Origin: Dokdonia pacifica
GTDB taxonomy: Bacteria; Bacteroidota; Bacteroidia; Flavobacteriales; Flavobacteriaceae
Reading direction: 5' to 3'
Assembly: GCF_900188275.1 (NCBI RefSeq)
Contig: NZ_FZNY01000001.1
Span: forward strand, 434,001 to 498,000
Length of the DNA: 64,000 nt
Under the pieces are notes generated by a model. The model saw only the letters and a program-made list of their open reading frames with translations, had not been told where the DNA came from and ran no database searches. The position numbers were made by a program, and so were the translations under genes. The first letter of the stretch is position 1, and each line of letters begins with the position of its first letter. This document shows positions 8,712-17,432 of the stretch, piece after piece.

Positions 8712-9431
8712 ATGAACTATATAAAGCTACTTAATGCGGCTTTTGAAAAGTTCTATTTTGATGACCGCCTAAATCCTACCCATATCAGTCTGTATATGGC
8801 GCTGTTCCAAGAATGGAACAGTAGTCGCTTTGCAGATGAGTTTTATGTGAATCGTAGAGATTTGATGCGCTGTGCTAAAATAGGCTCAAAATCCACATAC
8901 CACCGCTGCGTTACGGATTTGGATTCGTGGCTTTATTTAGCCTATTTCCCATCTAACAATCCCTATAAAGGCAGTAAAATCAAGATGTCCATTATTGGTA
9001 CAAGTAACGAACCAGATATGGGACGGTACAATCCCACATTAGAACAGCTTGCGGAACAGTACTATCCCATACGTGAACCAGTTGTGGGACAGCACCATCC
9101 CATAAATGGACAAGTACTGGTATCTAATACAAACAATACCAAACAAGAAAACTATATAAAACAGCCAAAAGGCAGGCAGGCGGTTATTGATTTTTTTGAA
9201 GAAAATGGTTTTGATGCAGATGAGGGGAAAAAGTTCTTTGAGCACTATGAAACTCGGAACTGGCAAACAAGCGATGGGCAAGCAATTCGCGATTGGCGAG
9301 CTCTAGCCACAAATTGGATGGACAGAACAGAATTATTCGACGAAAAAAACGAATCAAACAAAAAACAAGCGTCCCAAATCAAGGACAACTTGCGAACCAC
9401 TAAAAACAAAGATTATGGACAACCCCTCTAA
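8712..9431 (+). CDS. Replication/primosome-like protein, DnaD-type in outline
   Basis: 239 aa. The N-terminal half looks like a winged-helix replication-initiator domain ('THISLYMALFQEWNSS', 'VNRRDLMRCAKIGSKSTYHR'). A Gln/Asn/Pro-rich linker follows, then a C-terminal block 'VIDFFEENGFDADEGKKFFE' and 'WRALATNWM', similar to the small C-terminal motif of phage DnaD-like primosome proteins. It overlaps the following ATPase gene by 17 bp. Together the pair resembles a primosome plus helicase-loader module for replicating the excised circle; this role is inferred. Confidence 0.65.
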   Translation: MNYIKLLNAAFEKFYFDDRLNPTHISLYMALFQEWNSSRFADEFYVNRRDLMRCAKIGSKSTYHRCVTDLDSWLYLAYFPSNNPYKGSKIKMSIIGTSNEPDMGRYNPTLEQLAEQYYPIREPVVGQHHPINGQVLVSNTNNTKQENYIKQPKGRQAVIDFFEENGFDADEGKKFFEHYETRNWQTSDGQAIRDWRALATNWMDRTELFDEKNESNKKQASQIKDNLRTTKNKDYGQPL

Positions 9432-10077
9432 AATTACCGAAGGTGGCGTGGAGTATTCGCTAGGAAAATTTGATGGTAAAAGTATATTGTACGATTTTCC
9501 AAAAATATTAATCTATTTGAATGCTAAAGGAAAACTACTTTTTGGTGAAAAGTTCAAGATTTATGACGAAGATAGAGATATACTTCTGAAGCTCTGCTCT
9601 TACTTCATTAAGGATAAAGATAATTGCAAAAGCTTTGGTATAGATATGGATAAAGGAATCCTGCTTTCCGGACCAGTTGGTTGTGGTAAAACCAGCTTAA
9701 TGAAATTGCTGAGATATATTGTGCCAATGCAAAGACCTTATGAAATGATTCCTTGTAGGAACGTAACCTTTAGTTTTAACCATCTTGGTTTTAAGACCAT
9801 TGAGGAATATGGTAATACTAAATTTTTCTGTTTTGATGATTTAGGTATTGAGCCTGTTGGACGTTTCTATGGCAAAGATTTGAATGTGATGGGTGAAGTG
9901 CTTCTATCTCGATACGAATTATATCTATCCACCAAACATAAAGTAAAAACTCACGCTACCACCAACCTTAATGCCGAAGAATTAGAAGAACGTTATGGCA
10001 ATCGTATTCGTAGCCGAATGCGAGAATTGTTTAATCTTATTGCTTTTGATAAAGAGGCTGGGGATAAGAGGAAGTGA
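9415..10077 (+). CDS. DnaC/IstB-like AAA+ ATPase
   Basis: 220 aa with Walker A 'GPVGCGKTS' (about residues 86-94) and Walker B 'FFCFDDLG' (about residues 137-144), then an Arg-rich C-terminus 'YGNRIRSRMRELF' typical of DnaC-type helicase loaders. It overlaps the preceding gene by 17 bp and ends 28 bp from the convergent merA. A helicase-loading role in ICE replication is the most likely reading. IstB-type transposase helpers share the fold, but no istA is nearby. Confidence 0.75.
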   Translation: MDNPSKITEGGVEYSLGKFDGKSILYDFPKILIYLNAKGKLLFGEKFKIYDEDRDILLKLCSYFIKDKDNCKSFGIDMDKGILLSGPVGCGKTSLMKLLRYIVPMQRPYEMIPCRNVTFSFNHLGFKTIEEYGNTKFFCFDDLGIEPVGRFYGKDLNVMGEVLLSRYELYLSTKHKVKTHATTNLNAEELEERYGNRIRSRMRELFNLIAFDKEAGDKRK

Positions 10078-10104
10078 ACTTAAATTTGATTTTAATTATG
10101 TCAA

Positions 10105-11838
10105 CTAGCTCGCACAACAACTCAATTTTGAAACATCTTTTCCAAAAGTAATAGCCGCTAATTTAATCCCTTCGCCTAATGTCAAATATGGATAAAAACT
10201 TTCAGCCAAGTCTTTTATAGTAATGCCATATTTAATAGCCATACTTAATTGTTGAATTAGTTCGCCACCTTCTGGTGCTACTACTCTAGCTCCAATTAAT
10301 TTATCTGTTACTGTATTGCGAATTAATTTAATGAAACCTCTGGTATCCTGAGCTGCCAAGGCTCTTGGAACGTGAGACAACTCTAATTTTGATACTTCAA
10401 AAGGAATACCTTCTTTCTCGGCTTCATATTCATCCATGCCAGCACCTGCAATTTGTGGGTCTGTAAATACTACCCATGGTAAGGATGCATAATCTACACT
10501 TTGTTTTGATAATGAAAATGCATTGTTAACTGCTGTGCTGCCTTCGGTTGCTGCTGTATATACAAATGGCGGTGTATTTGTAGCATCACCTGCGCCATAA
10601 ATATTAGAAACATTAGTTTCCATTTTCTCATTAACCACAATATGCCCTCTTTCTGATAGTTTTAGGTCTATATTTTCAAGTCCTAATTTAGAGGTATTTG
10701 GTGTGGTTCCTGTAGCAACAACAATATGTCCTTTTTCAACAATTTGTGTTGTAGAACCATCAGGACAGTTACAATGAATAATAGTATCGTTGCCCTCTTT
10801 TTCAAATTTAAAAGCTCTAAAATTTGGAAGAATTTCAATCCCTTCACTTTTCATTTGTTCAACTAAAACATCAGTAATGTCTTCGGTTTGACTTCGCAAA
10901 GGCCTATCGGTAAATTCTATGATACGTACTTTTACTCCTAAACGATTATATGCCATTGCCATTTCCAATCCGATATAACCTGCGCCCATTATGGTCAAGC
11001 TTTTGGGTTTTTCCTCCAAATCGAATAAGGACACATTAGTTAAATACCCAACTTCATTTAATCCTTCAATATTTGGAATATTCGTGGTTGCACCTGTTGC
11101 TATAACAACGTTTGTTGCAGTATAAGTGTCTTTACCATCAACAATAATGGTGTTGTTATTTACAAATTCTGCCCATCCTTTTAGCATCGTTAAGTTTTCA
11201 AAATCACTCACAACATCCATATACTTTTGCTGTTGCAGGGCTGCAACCAATGCTTTTTTATCTTTTATTATTTGAGCAAAATCAATGTCAGCACCTTTTG
11301 GTTTTATTCCTGCAAAATTAGAATGTGTTGCGTGGTAAGCCGTTTCAGCCGCACGGATTAAATTTTTAGAAGGTACACAACCTACATTTACACAGGTTCC
11401 GCCAAAATCTAAACCGCCATTTACCATAAGCGTGGTAAGCCCTAAACTTTCGGCCTTTATGGCTGCGGAAAATGCCGCAGAACCACCACCAATAACAATT
11501 AAATCGAATTGATTTTTTCCTTTGTTGGACGCTTTATTTGTCGTGCTATCCGAAGTTGAATCACAACAATCCTCTTTTTCATTACCATTAACAACCGAAT
11601 ACATACCGACGCCATTTACAGCATCTACAATTGCAGATTTATTCAACTTGTCGGTATCAAAAGTAAATTCGCCTTTACCGGTTTCGTGATTTACAGCACT
11701 GCTTACAACTCCCTCTGTTTTATTCATATCTTTTTCAATATGAGAAGAACAACCGCTACAGGTCATTCCTTCTATCTGTAATGAAACAGTTTCTGTTTTT
11801 TGAGATAACTCGTTTTTCTTTTTAAATATATTCTTCAT
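10105..11838 (-). CDS. merA: Mercuric reductase MerA with N-terminal HMA domain
   Basis: 577 aa. An N-terminal heavy-metal-associated domain carries 'GMTCSGC' (residues 24-30). A flavin disulfide reductase core follows: FAD loop 'GGGSAAFSAA', redox pair 'GGTCVNVGCVPSK' and NAD(P)H loop 'MGAGYIGLEMA'. The C-terminal metal-binding Cys pair 'SCCAS' is intact (Cys 574-575). It reduces Hg(II) to volatile Hg(0) with NADPH. It is the last gene of the leftward mer operon, 52 bp after merB, and looks fully functional. Confidence 0.95.
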   Translation of the reverse strand: MKNIFKKKNELSQKTETVSLQIEGMTCSGCSSHIEKDMNKTEGVVSSAVNHETGKGEFTFDTDKLNKSAIVDAVNGVGMYSVVNGNEKEDCCDSTSDSTTNKASNKGKNQFDLIVIGGGSAAFSAAIKAESLGLTTLMVNGGLDFGGTCVNVGCVPSKNLIRAAETAYHATHSNFAGIKPKGADIDFAQIIKDKKALVAALQQQKYMDVVSDFENLTMLKGWAEFVNNNTIIVDGKDTYTATNVVIATGATTNIPNIEGLNEVGYLTNVSLFDLEEKPKSLTIMGAGYIGLEMAMAYNRLGVKVRIIEFTDRPLRSQTEDITDVLVEQMKSEGIEILPNFRAFKFEKEGNDTIIHCNCPDGSTTQIVEKGHIVVATGTTPNTSKLGLENIDLKLSERGHIVVNEKMETNVSNIYGAGDATNTPPFVYTAATEGSTAVNNAFSLSKQSVDYASLPWVVFTDPQIAGAGMDEYEAEKEGIPFEVSKLELSHVPRALAAQDTRGFIKLIRNTVTDKLIGARVVAPEGGELIQQLSMAIKYGITIKDLAESFYPYLTLGEGIKLAAITFGKDVSKLSCCAS

Positions 11839-11890
11839 ATTAAAAATGATTTGTTTTTATGTGGTGCTTAATAAATATAGGTGATTATTT

Positions 11891-12499
11891 TTAACAACAT
11901 TTTAAGCCAATTTTATTCGATTCAAATAAATCTTCCATGGTTAATATCTTGCCATTTACATTGCTGTCAAGCCATTGTTTTGCGGTTTGTTCGCTTGCAA
12001 AAAAAAAGACGTGATTGCAAAAGGAACCTCTGATATTGCAAGAGTCCATTTTTTCAATCAAAGAGAGAAATATTGGATATGGATTAGATGATATCAAATG
12101 ATCGCATTCAATATTCAACTCAATTATAGAATTGTCAATTGGGTCTTGAGATATAATTTGGGACGAAACATCCAGCCATTCGGTAAACAATATAGCGTCT
12201 AATGCACACCAAGTATAAAGTGTTTTGCCTTGCACTATAAACTTGTGGTTGGTAGGTGTAATCGACAAACCAGAAAAGGCTGTAATTTGGTTATTTTCAT
12301 TTAGCTCTCCTAATAATTCCAACAGTGAATCAGCTTTCTCTTTAGTTGCATCGATAAGTGCATAAAATGTTGTTTTTGGCAGTGGATTGCCTTTAAGTAA
12401 TTCCCTTTGGACATTCACGATAAAATTATTATCATCAAGTTGAATTTCAGATAACATGGTGTTTAATTGTTTGCCCAAATATTGCTTTGCTGTTTTCAT
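11891..12499 (-). CDS. merB: Organomercurial lyase MerB
   Basis: 202 aa. Overall similarity is modest, but the three catalytic residues of alkylmercury lyase are in place: 'TWCALDAI' gives Cys98 and Asp101, and 'SFCNHVFFFAS' gives Cys161. Their spacing equals Cys96/Asp99/Cys159 of the classical plasmid R831b enzyme. It cleaves the C-Hg bond and hands Hg(II) to MerA, encoded next. The C-terminal 'KCC' could help metal transfer; that is inference. With merB the operon is of the broad-spectrum type. Confidence 0.9.
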   Translation of the reverse strand: MKTAKQYLGKQLNTMLSEIQLDDNNFIVNVQRELLKGNPLPKTTFYALIDATKEKADSLLELLGELNENNQITAFSGLSITPTNHKFIVQGKTLYTWCALDAILFTEWLDVSSQIISQDPIDNSIIELNIECDHLISSNPYPIFLSLIEKMDSCNIRGSFCNHVFFFASEQTAKQWLDSNVNGKILTMEDLFESNKIGLKCC

Positions 12500-12559
12500 T
12501 TTGTATATAATTTAGATTATGTTTATTTCATTTTCCGCACGAAGAAAATGCTGATCATT

Positions 12560-13189
12560 TTAACAAGTCGTACCTTGTCTGTTCTTTAAACTTAATGCCT
12601 TCAAATCGAAATAAGTAATACCAATATCACCGATGTCTTCTAAATTGAAAATGTCGTTGACCAATTCCGTATGGTTATCAAGATGAGTGCCTATAAGTGG
12701 AAATTGATTGCTAAAATTTTCCGTGAAAAGTATGTACTCATTTGAGCTAATTTTGTTTTTAAGAAGCCGATGTGCTATTATTAAATCTTTACCAAAGAGT
12801 TTACAATAGTCTTTTACCATTACAGAGCCAAGTTGTCCAAAATGAAGCACAAATTTTAGTGAAAGGTTATATAGATTTTGGCAAGACTCACACATACATT
12901 TCGATCGTTTAAATTCATCTATTCTTTGATGAAATTTGTCGAACATCAATTGACATTGACTAATTATTTCCGCTGCGGAAAATGGAAAATCATAACTGTA
13001 AAATAATATAGCATCACCTTCAATTTCAGAAATTTTAAATTTCAGGGAATTGTTTTCCAATAAGGATTCCAACAGCAATGCAATTTTATCTTGGCTATGT
13101 TCTATATTACACGAAGCAACGTACTTTGTGAATCCGCTGATGTCCGGAATAAGAATTAGAGATTGTTTATTTGTGTGACAAACTTCCAT
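12560..13189 (-). CDS. DUF2652 protein (adenylate-cyclase-like fold)
   Basis: 209 aa. 'LILIPDISGFTKYV' near the N-terminus and 'ISEIEGDAILFY' near residue 53 are the strand motifs of class III nucleotide cyclases, as kept in DUF2652 proteins. There is a Cys cluster 'CMCESC' around residues 97-102. Catalytic competence is doubtful because the other cyclase residues are not obvious. It sits between the outer-membrane protein and merB in the mer operon, and the Cys cluster may relate to mercury; this is inference. Confidence 0.7.
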   Translation of the reverse strand: MEVCHTNKQSLILIPDISGFTKYVASCNIEHSQDKIALLLESLLENNSLKFKISEIEGDAILFYSYDFPFSAAEIISQCQLMFDKFHQRIDEFKRSKCMCESCQNLYNLSLKFVLHFGQLGSVMVKDYCKLFGKDLIIAHRLLKNKISSNEYILFTENFSNQFPLIGTHLDNHTELVNDIFNLEDIGDIGITYFDLKALSLKNRQGTTC

Positions 13190-13305
13190 TTTGGCGAAAT
13201 GTTTTAATTTATTTAAAAGTTAAATGACTATACCGATAAAGTTTAATTGAAAGACTGGCTACATAAGCTTCAATTCTTAACCATCGTTTATTTGCCTCAT
13301 TCAAA

Positions 13306-14274
13306 TTAATTTTTAGCAGTATTATTGTTTAAAAATGGCAATTCGGCTTTGTTAGAAGCCAAATCGAAATCTTTTGTAACGTAAAACGATGCCGTAAAAG
13401 TGTTTCCCAGTTGTGTGCCATTATAATATCTGTAAACAGGGATATCAACAAGCAGTGAAAAATTCCATTTTTCTATTGAATAATTTAACTGCGGTGACAG
13501 GAAAACCAAATGACCTCCTGTGGCATCGAGCTTTCTGTCTTCAAACGCATCTTTTCCTCTAAATTCGTGTCTTATCTGGGCAATTCCCGTATAATTGGAT
13601 TGTTCCAAATTATAAGAAAAAAAGAATGCTGAAATCAATGCGGGTCCAAATTTATAATCTTTATAATCTTTGTAATTAATCTCTATTCTATTAATTAAGA
13701 ATAATTGAATGCCATTAATGGGATAGCCTTTGTATAAAAAAGATTGACCAATAATTCCCAATGCGTGTGATGATGTTTGAACATCCCTTGGCAATACTAC
13801 ATTGTTTTCTCTTGCATAATCTAAAATAAAAGGGAACTTAACACCTGTTGAAATAGTCCACTCAAAAGGATTGGTTAAATTTGCTAAAACATTATACTTT
13901 GCCGAAATTATACCATTGCTAATGCCTTGGTTTTTGATGTTTACATCAGATTGAAAATCATAAATTTGTGTTTTATCTAAATAATACCCAAACTCTGTTT
14001 CTACTGTGAGCTTATTAAATAGTCCATAAGACAAAATAGTTCCAGCATATTGATAACTAGCCCTTTTTACGAGATTAAATTTAGACTTATCATTACCAGA
14101 TAAATAGCCCGCAGATTCACTATAACTAAAATAAGAAGTGAATCGAAAATTATTCTTTTCAAGTATCCCAATATTTGTACTACCTCCAACAGGTATTCCT
14201 GCGGAACAACATTGAGCATTGACACTTTGGTACATAAACAATAAACTTATAAGTATAAAAATTAATTTCTTCAT
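13306..14274 (-). CDS. Outer-membrane beta-barrel protein of the mer operon
   Basis: 322 aa with a clear signal peptide (about residues 1-20, ending 'SVNA') followed at once by 'QCCSAGIP', a Cys pair at the mature N-terminus. The rest alternates aromatic and polar residues and has the strand pattern of a porin-like barrel, with an aromatic strand near the end. It may pass or bind mercury species at the outer membrane. The family is not one I can name. It is 20 bp downstream of the lipoprotein gene. Confidence 0.65.
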   Translation of the reverse strand: MKKLIFILISLLFMYQSVNAQCCSAGIPVGGSTNIGILEKNNFRFTSYFSYSESAGYLSGNDKSKFNLVKRASYQYAGTILSYGLFNKLTVETEFGYYLDKTQIYDFQSDVNIKNQGISNGIISAKYNVLANLTNPFEWTISTGVKFPFILDYARENNVVLPRDVQTSSHALGIIGQSFLYKGYPINGIQLFLINRIEINYKDYKDYKFGPALISAFFFSYNLEQSNYTGIAQIRHEFRGKDAFEDRKLDATGGHLVFLSPQLNYSIEKWNFSLLVDIPVYRYYNGTQLGNTFTASFYVTKDFDLASNKAELPFLNNNTAKN

Positions 14275-14294
14275 TTAATTAACTGTAATAGTCA

Positions 14295-14696
14295 CTAAAA
14301 ACTAACTTCAATAGTCACTGATTTGTGCTTCCAAGTATTCAGACTATCTCTAATAGAGCATGTTATAGTATTGCTCCCCGAACAACAAATGGCAGCTGTA
14401 TAAGTTATTTGCTCACCGCTACCAACAATATCACCAAGGCTGGCAGACCAATAATACTCAAGTCCTTCTCCTGTAGCAGTTGCTGTAATAAGTGTACTCT
14501 CCCCAGTAGGTAAGGTTGTTTCATCTGCTATTAAGCTTGTATATTCAATTGTTGAGTTTGGGTTATCATCCCCGTTATCATTTCCATTTTCATCAATAGC
14601 TTGTTCTTGAATCTGTTCGTCATCATAAATTGTACAACCAACAGTGAAAGCTGATACTAACGTTATGACTACGAATAAGATTATTAATTTTTTCAT
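14295..14696 (-). CDS. Lipoprotein with Ig-like/PKD-like domain
   Basis: 133 aa from the ATG at 14696, chosen because it directly precedes a lipoprotein signal ('MKKLIILFVV' ... 'VGC'). A longer in-frame start at 14744 would bury the signal. An acidic Asn/Asp-rich linker follows, then a short beta domain with 'ICCSGS' (a Cys pair) and 'SIRDSLNTWKHKS', similar to PKD/Ig-like repeats. It sits in the second half of the mer operon and may bind metal at the cell surface. Confidence 0.65.
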   Translation of the reverse strand: MKKLIILFVVITLVSAFTVGCTIYDDEQIQEQAIDENGNDNGDDNPNSTIEYTSLIADETTLPTGESTLITATATGEGLEYYWSASLGDIVGSGEQITYTAAICCSGSNTITCSIRDSLNTWKHKSVTIEVSF

Positions 14697-14718
14697 GATT
14701 TTTAGATTTAGATTAACA

Positions 14719-14946
14719 TTATCTATTATCATTTTTGGTTTCAAAACCTATTTTCTTTTTAAATTTTATAACTAATTTTTCTTTAGGTTTAAGAAACTCT
14801 TCAATAATTTTCTTACAATCACTAATAGGCTGTCCAATTAGTTTATCTATCAGTTCCTGTGGCGGATTTTGCAATTCGCAATCGCCAATCTCTATGCAAC
14901 AATCCAAGTGGTCCGGATTGAAAACTTCCTTCTTTGACTGTTTCAT
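14719..14946 (-). CDS. Small Cys-containing cytoplasmic protein
   Basis: 75 aa, charged, no signal peptide. Cysteines occur in 'DHLDCCIEIGDCELQ' (residues about 13-27) and 'SDCKK'. I recognise no family. It is the first gene after a terminator-like hairpin (14992-15010) and a second copy of the 13-bp sequence found before arsR, so it probably starts a separate regulated transcript within the mer cluster. A mercury-binding chaperone role is a guess. Confidence 0.6.
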   Translation of the reverse strand: MKQSKKEVFNPDHLDCCIEIGDCELQNPPQELIDKLIGQPISDCKKIIEEFLKPKEKLVIKFKKKIGFETKNDNR

Positions 14947-14964
14947 TAGAACAATTATTTAATT

Positions 14965-14977
14965 AAATACTTAAATA
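14965..14977. promoter_or_regulatory. Putative second ArsR-type operator (13-bp match)
   Basis: AAATACTTAAATA here is identical to 16423-16435 in the arsR promoter. It lies about 20 bp before the start of the 75-aa gene and just after a terminator hairpin, which suggests that the same regulator controls an internal promoter. The sequence is AT-rich, so coincidence is not excluded. Confidence 0.45.
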
Positions 14978-14991
14978 CAGTTTGAAAAAAA

Positions 14992-15010
14992 TTGAGGTAT
15001 TATACCCCAA
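14992..15010. terminator. Terminator hairpin inside the mer cluster
   Basis: TTGAGGTA at 14992-14999 pairs with TACCCCAA at 15003-15010 (one mismatch, 3-nt loop), flanked by an A-run on one side and a T-run on the other, so it can act in both directions. It follows the merP-like gene on the minus strand and separates it from the 75-aa gene. Confidence 0.6.
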
Positions 15011-15033
15011 CTTTTTTTGCGACTTTAGTTTCC

Positions 15034-15384
15034 CTAGCTTTTTGGCTCCATCAAACTTGCCTTATAAGGTGTTTTATTAATGGCTTCAATAATGGCTTCT
15101 ACTGTAGTTAACTTTGGATTGAAAGTCACAACCGCTCTATCCTCTTTATACTCGACCAACGGTTCTATAACTCCCTCTACTTTTTCTAAAGCCTTCATTA
15201 CATGGTTTGAACAAGACATACAAGTCATGCCTGTAACTTTTAAAGTAACTGTTTTAGTTTCTTGCATATTGATATTGGCTTTCTCTACCTTTTTGTCATT
15301 TTTCGGCAAACAACACGATTGTGCTTGTGCATTAAATGAAAATAATAAAAGGAATAATCCTGATATAACTAATAATTTTTTCAT
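15034..15384 (-). CDS. Periplasmic HMA-domain mercury-binding protein (MerP-like)
   Basis: 116 aa. A signal peptide (residues 1-22, ending 'AQAQ') is followed by a Cys pair 'SCC' at 23-25 and a single HMA domain with 'GMTCMSC' (Cys55 and Cys58). This is the layout of MerP, the periplasmic Hg(II) scavenger that passes mercury to MerT. It lies 11 bp downstream of merTP, so this operon has two HMA domains for uptake, one soluble and one fused. Confidence 0.85.
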   Translation of the reverse strand: MKKLLVISGLFLLLFSFNAQAQSCCLPKNDKKVEKANINMQETKTVTLKVTGMTCMSCSNHVMKALEKVEGVIEPLVEYKEDRAVVTFNPKLTTVEAIIEAINKTPYKASLMEPKS

Positions 15385-15395
15385 AAGATTTATTT

Positions 15396-15992
15396 TTATT
15401 TATTAATAACTTTATAACCCGTTGAATTTATAGCTTTTTCTATATCTTCTTTAGATGTTTTTGTATTGTCAAATTCCACTTCGGCATTAGCATTCTCATA
15501 AGAAGCAGCTACATTAACAATACCTTCTAATTCATTAACGGCATGTTTAACATGTTCCTCACAAGACGTACAGGTCATTCCCTTAACATCGAAGTTAACT
15601 GTTTGAATATCAGATTGGCTTACAACAACTACTTCCTTTTTATTGTCTGGGTAAAAAATTGAAGAATAATAAGGAAATGCAATTGAAACTACAGCAAATA
15701 ATGTTATGCCAATTAAAAAGCCTTTGGTTTGATACCATTTTGGTTTTGCATCAACTTCGCAACAGTCATCGGCTTTTTTGGGCTTTAAGTAAGTATACCA
15801 GGCATACCCAATAGCTATTACAGCCAAACCTATTAAATAAGGCCTAAAGGGTTCCATCCATGATAATGCTGATGCACTTCCTCCTACACCTGCTATTAAT
15901 GCAATAACTGGTGGTATGCAACACGATGATGCCGCAATAGCAGCAAACAGACCTGTATATGCTGCATTTTTTGATGTGTTTTCTGTTTTCAT
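15396..15992 (-). CDS. merTP: MerTP fusion: mercuric ion transporter with C-terminal HMA domain
   Basis: 198 aa with three membrane segments. TM1 holds the vicinal Cys pair 'SSCCIPP' (Cys24-25) and the cytosolic loop has a second pair 'DDCCE' (Cys77-78), both as in MerT. After TM3 comes a periplasmic HMA domain with 'GMTCTSC' (Cys141 and Cys144), equal to MerP. Such MerT-MerP fusions are known in Bacteroidota. It imports Hg(II) for reduction by MerA. It is 10 bp downstream of the arsR-type regulator. Confidence 0.93.
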   Translation of the reverse strand: MKTENTSKNAAYTGLFAAIAASSCCIPPVIALIAGVGGSASALSWMEPFRPYLIGLAVIAIGYAWYTYLKPKKADDCCEVDAKPKWYQTKGFLIGITLFAVVSIAFPYYSSIFYPDNKKEVVVVSQSDIQTVNFDVKGMTCTSCEEHVKHAVNELEGIVNVAASYENANAEVEFDNTKTSKEDIEKAINSTGYKVINK

Positions 15993-16002
15993 TTTTTAAA
16001 AA

Positions 16003-16374
16003 TTATGCGATTTTTTTAATTAATTCTATGGATTTAAAAATACTTTCAAATAGCATCGTTTCATCACTATTTAATGAGTAGTAAAGCGTTTGGCCGTCGC
16101 GTCGTGATGTAATAATTCCGGCATCTTTAATTTTACGAATATGTTGAGATATAGCAGGGACACTCATTTTTAGAATGTCTGCTAAATCACAAGGACACAT
16201 TTCGCCTTCTTCTTCTATAAGGTAGAGAATTTTTAAGCGTACCTCATTTCCAGCAATGGATAATAGTTTAGACATTTTTTTAAAGTTTATGTCCATACTT
16301 GCCAATGTTGACATACAGTTTAATAACTGTTTATGGTTGGCTTCTGCTCTTGTACAGGTTATTTCAAGTTTCAT
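16003..16374 (-). CDS. ArsR/SmtB-family metalloregulator of the mer operon
   Basis: 123 aa. Winged helix with 'EMCPCDLADIL' (Cys60 and Cys62) in the alpha-3 position, matching the E-L-C-V-C-D-L metal site of ArsR, and recognition helix 'SVPAISQHIRKIKDAGI'. Extra N-terminal Cys7 and Cys20 may complete an Hg site. It is the first gene of the leftward mer operon and should repress it until metal binds. It takes the place usually held by MerR in proteobacterial mer operons. Confidence 0.88.
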   Translation of the reverse strand: MKLEITCTRAEANHKQLLNCMSTLASMDINFKKMSKLLSIAGNEVRLKILYLIEEEGEMCPCDLADILKMSVPAISQHIRKIKDAGIITSRRDGQTLYYSLNSDETMLFESIFKSIELIKKIA

Positions 16375-16393
16375 ATTATTTACTTTAGACGCA

Positions 16394-16435
16394 CAAATAT
16401 ATAATTAATTACTTCTTTAAGCAAATACTTAAATA
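16394..16435 (-). promoter_or_regulatory. arsR/mer promoter and operator
   Basis: On the minus strand a -7 box TATATTTG (16394-16401) is preceded by TTG (16422-16424) with a 20-bp spacer, matching the Flavobacteriia promoter pattern. The dyad TTTAAG-N6-CTTAAA and the 13-mer AAATACTTAAATA (16423-16435) overlap the upstream TTG, as expected of an ArsR-type operator. Confidence 0.65.
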
Positions 16436-16610
16436 ATAAATATCAATTTGCGATAATTTTTAGTTTAGTTACTTTTGATAAAAGTGCTGGCGATATGCAG
16501 AAATAATCTAATTTCTGAAAGATTTATATAACAAAATCACTTCTGAAATAAATTGTATTACTATAGCTTTTAAACTTTTGGTTAACTCTAAAAAAATATC
16601 TTTCATAATG

Positions 16611-17243
16611 CTATTGCTGTTGTATGGATAGTAAAATGGCCAATGCCATAAATTTTATATTTGCGAAATTTGACAAATAACCGCCTTCATCTTTATTAGA
16701 TAAGAAACCCAGCTCCAAGAGAACCGAAGCGCAATTATATACTGTTTCTCGAAGCACCTGAAAATTTGCAAACTTTACACCTCTACTCTCATATCCTATC
16801 TCTTTGCAAAGCGTCTTTTCAATTTGATAGCCGACATAAACAGATTCTTTAGAATATTCCGCTTGCTTTTTTGAAACATAAACTTCAATACCCCTAGCAT
16901 TTGGATTATCCGAATGATTACAATGCAAGGAAACAAACACTTCAGCTTTTAGAGCTTTGGCTAGCTTCGTTCTATCCGATAGCGAAATAAGTGTATCATT
17001 ATACCTGGTTAAATAAATATCCAGAGGCTTTTCTAAATTATTATTTAGCTTCAAAATGGCATTTGCAATACTCATTACAACATCTTTTTCTTTGATGCCA
17101 TTTATACCTATTGCACCAAAATCTTTTCCACCGTGTCCAACGTCAATTACAATTCGTTTTTGAGTACTCGTTTCTTGTCCAAAAAAGATACACATTTTTA
17201 GAAGCAAAAAGACAAAACTGACGTTTTTGAGCACTTTTTTCAT
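16611..17243 (-). CDS. N-acetylmuramoyl-L-alanine amidase (Amidase_3)
   Basis: 210 aa from the ATG at 17243 (the longer frame begins with TTG). After a signal peptide it shows zinc-amidase motifs: 'DVGHGGKDFGA' (first His), 'SLHCNHSDN' (second His) and 'LLELGFLSN' (catalytic Glu). It cuts the peptide from peptidoglycan. Placed just before and divergent from the tra operon, it probably opens the cell wall locally for the mating channel; wall hydrolases are common in conjugation modules. Confidence 0.88.
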   Translation of the reverse strand: MKKVLKNVSFVFLLLKMCIFFGQETSTQKRIVIDVGHGGKDFGAIGINGIKEKDVVMSIANAILKLNNNLEKPLDIYLTRYNDTLISLSDRTKLAKALKAEVFVSLHCNHSDNPNARGIEVYVSKKQAEYSKESVYVGYQIEKTLCKEIGYESRGVKFANFQVLRETVYNCASVLLELGFLSNKDEGGYLSNFANIKFMALAILLSIQQQ

Positions 17244-17432
17244 TTTCAATTTTCAGGTTATCAACAACTTTCCTTCAAAAACTCATAGAATTTGATACCA
17301 AATAATAGCAATTAAATTCAATTGATTTCAAAAAATATTTTATTCACAAATATTTGATTTTCAGTTATTTATAAACAAATATATGTAAATTTCTAACAAC
17401 GAAAACAACACGAAAATCTAAACAATTTTATT

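Noticed and set aside
9415-10077. IstB transposition helper
   Set aside because: No istA or inverted repeats nearby, and the gene overlaps a primosome-like gene; helicase loader fits better.
15080-15406. Plus-strand frame of 108 codons across the merP-like gene
   Set aside because: Antisense shadow of a gene with clear signal peptide and HMA motif.
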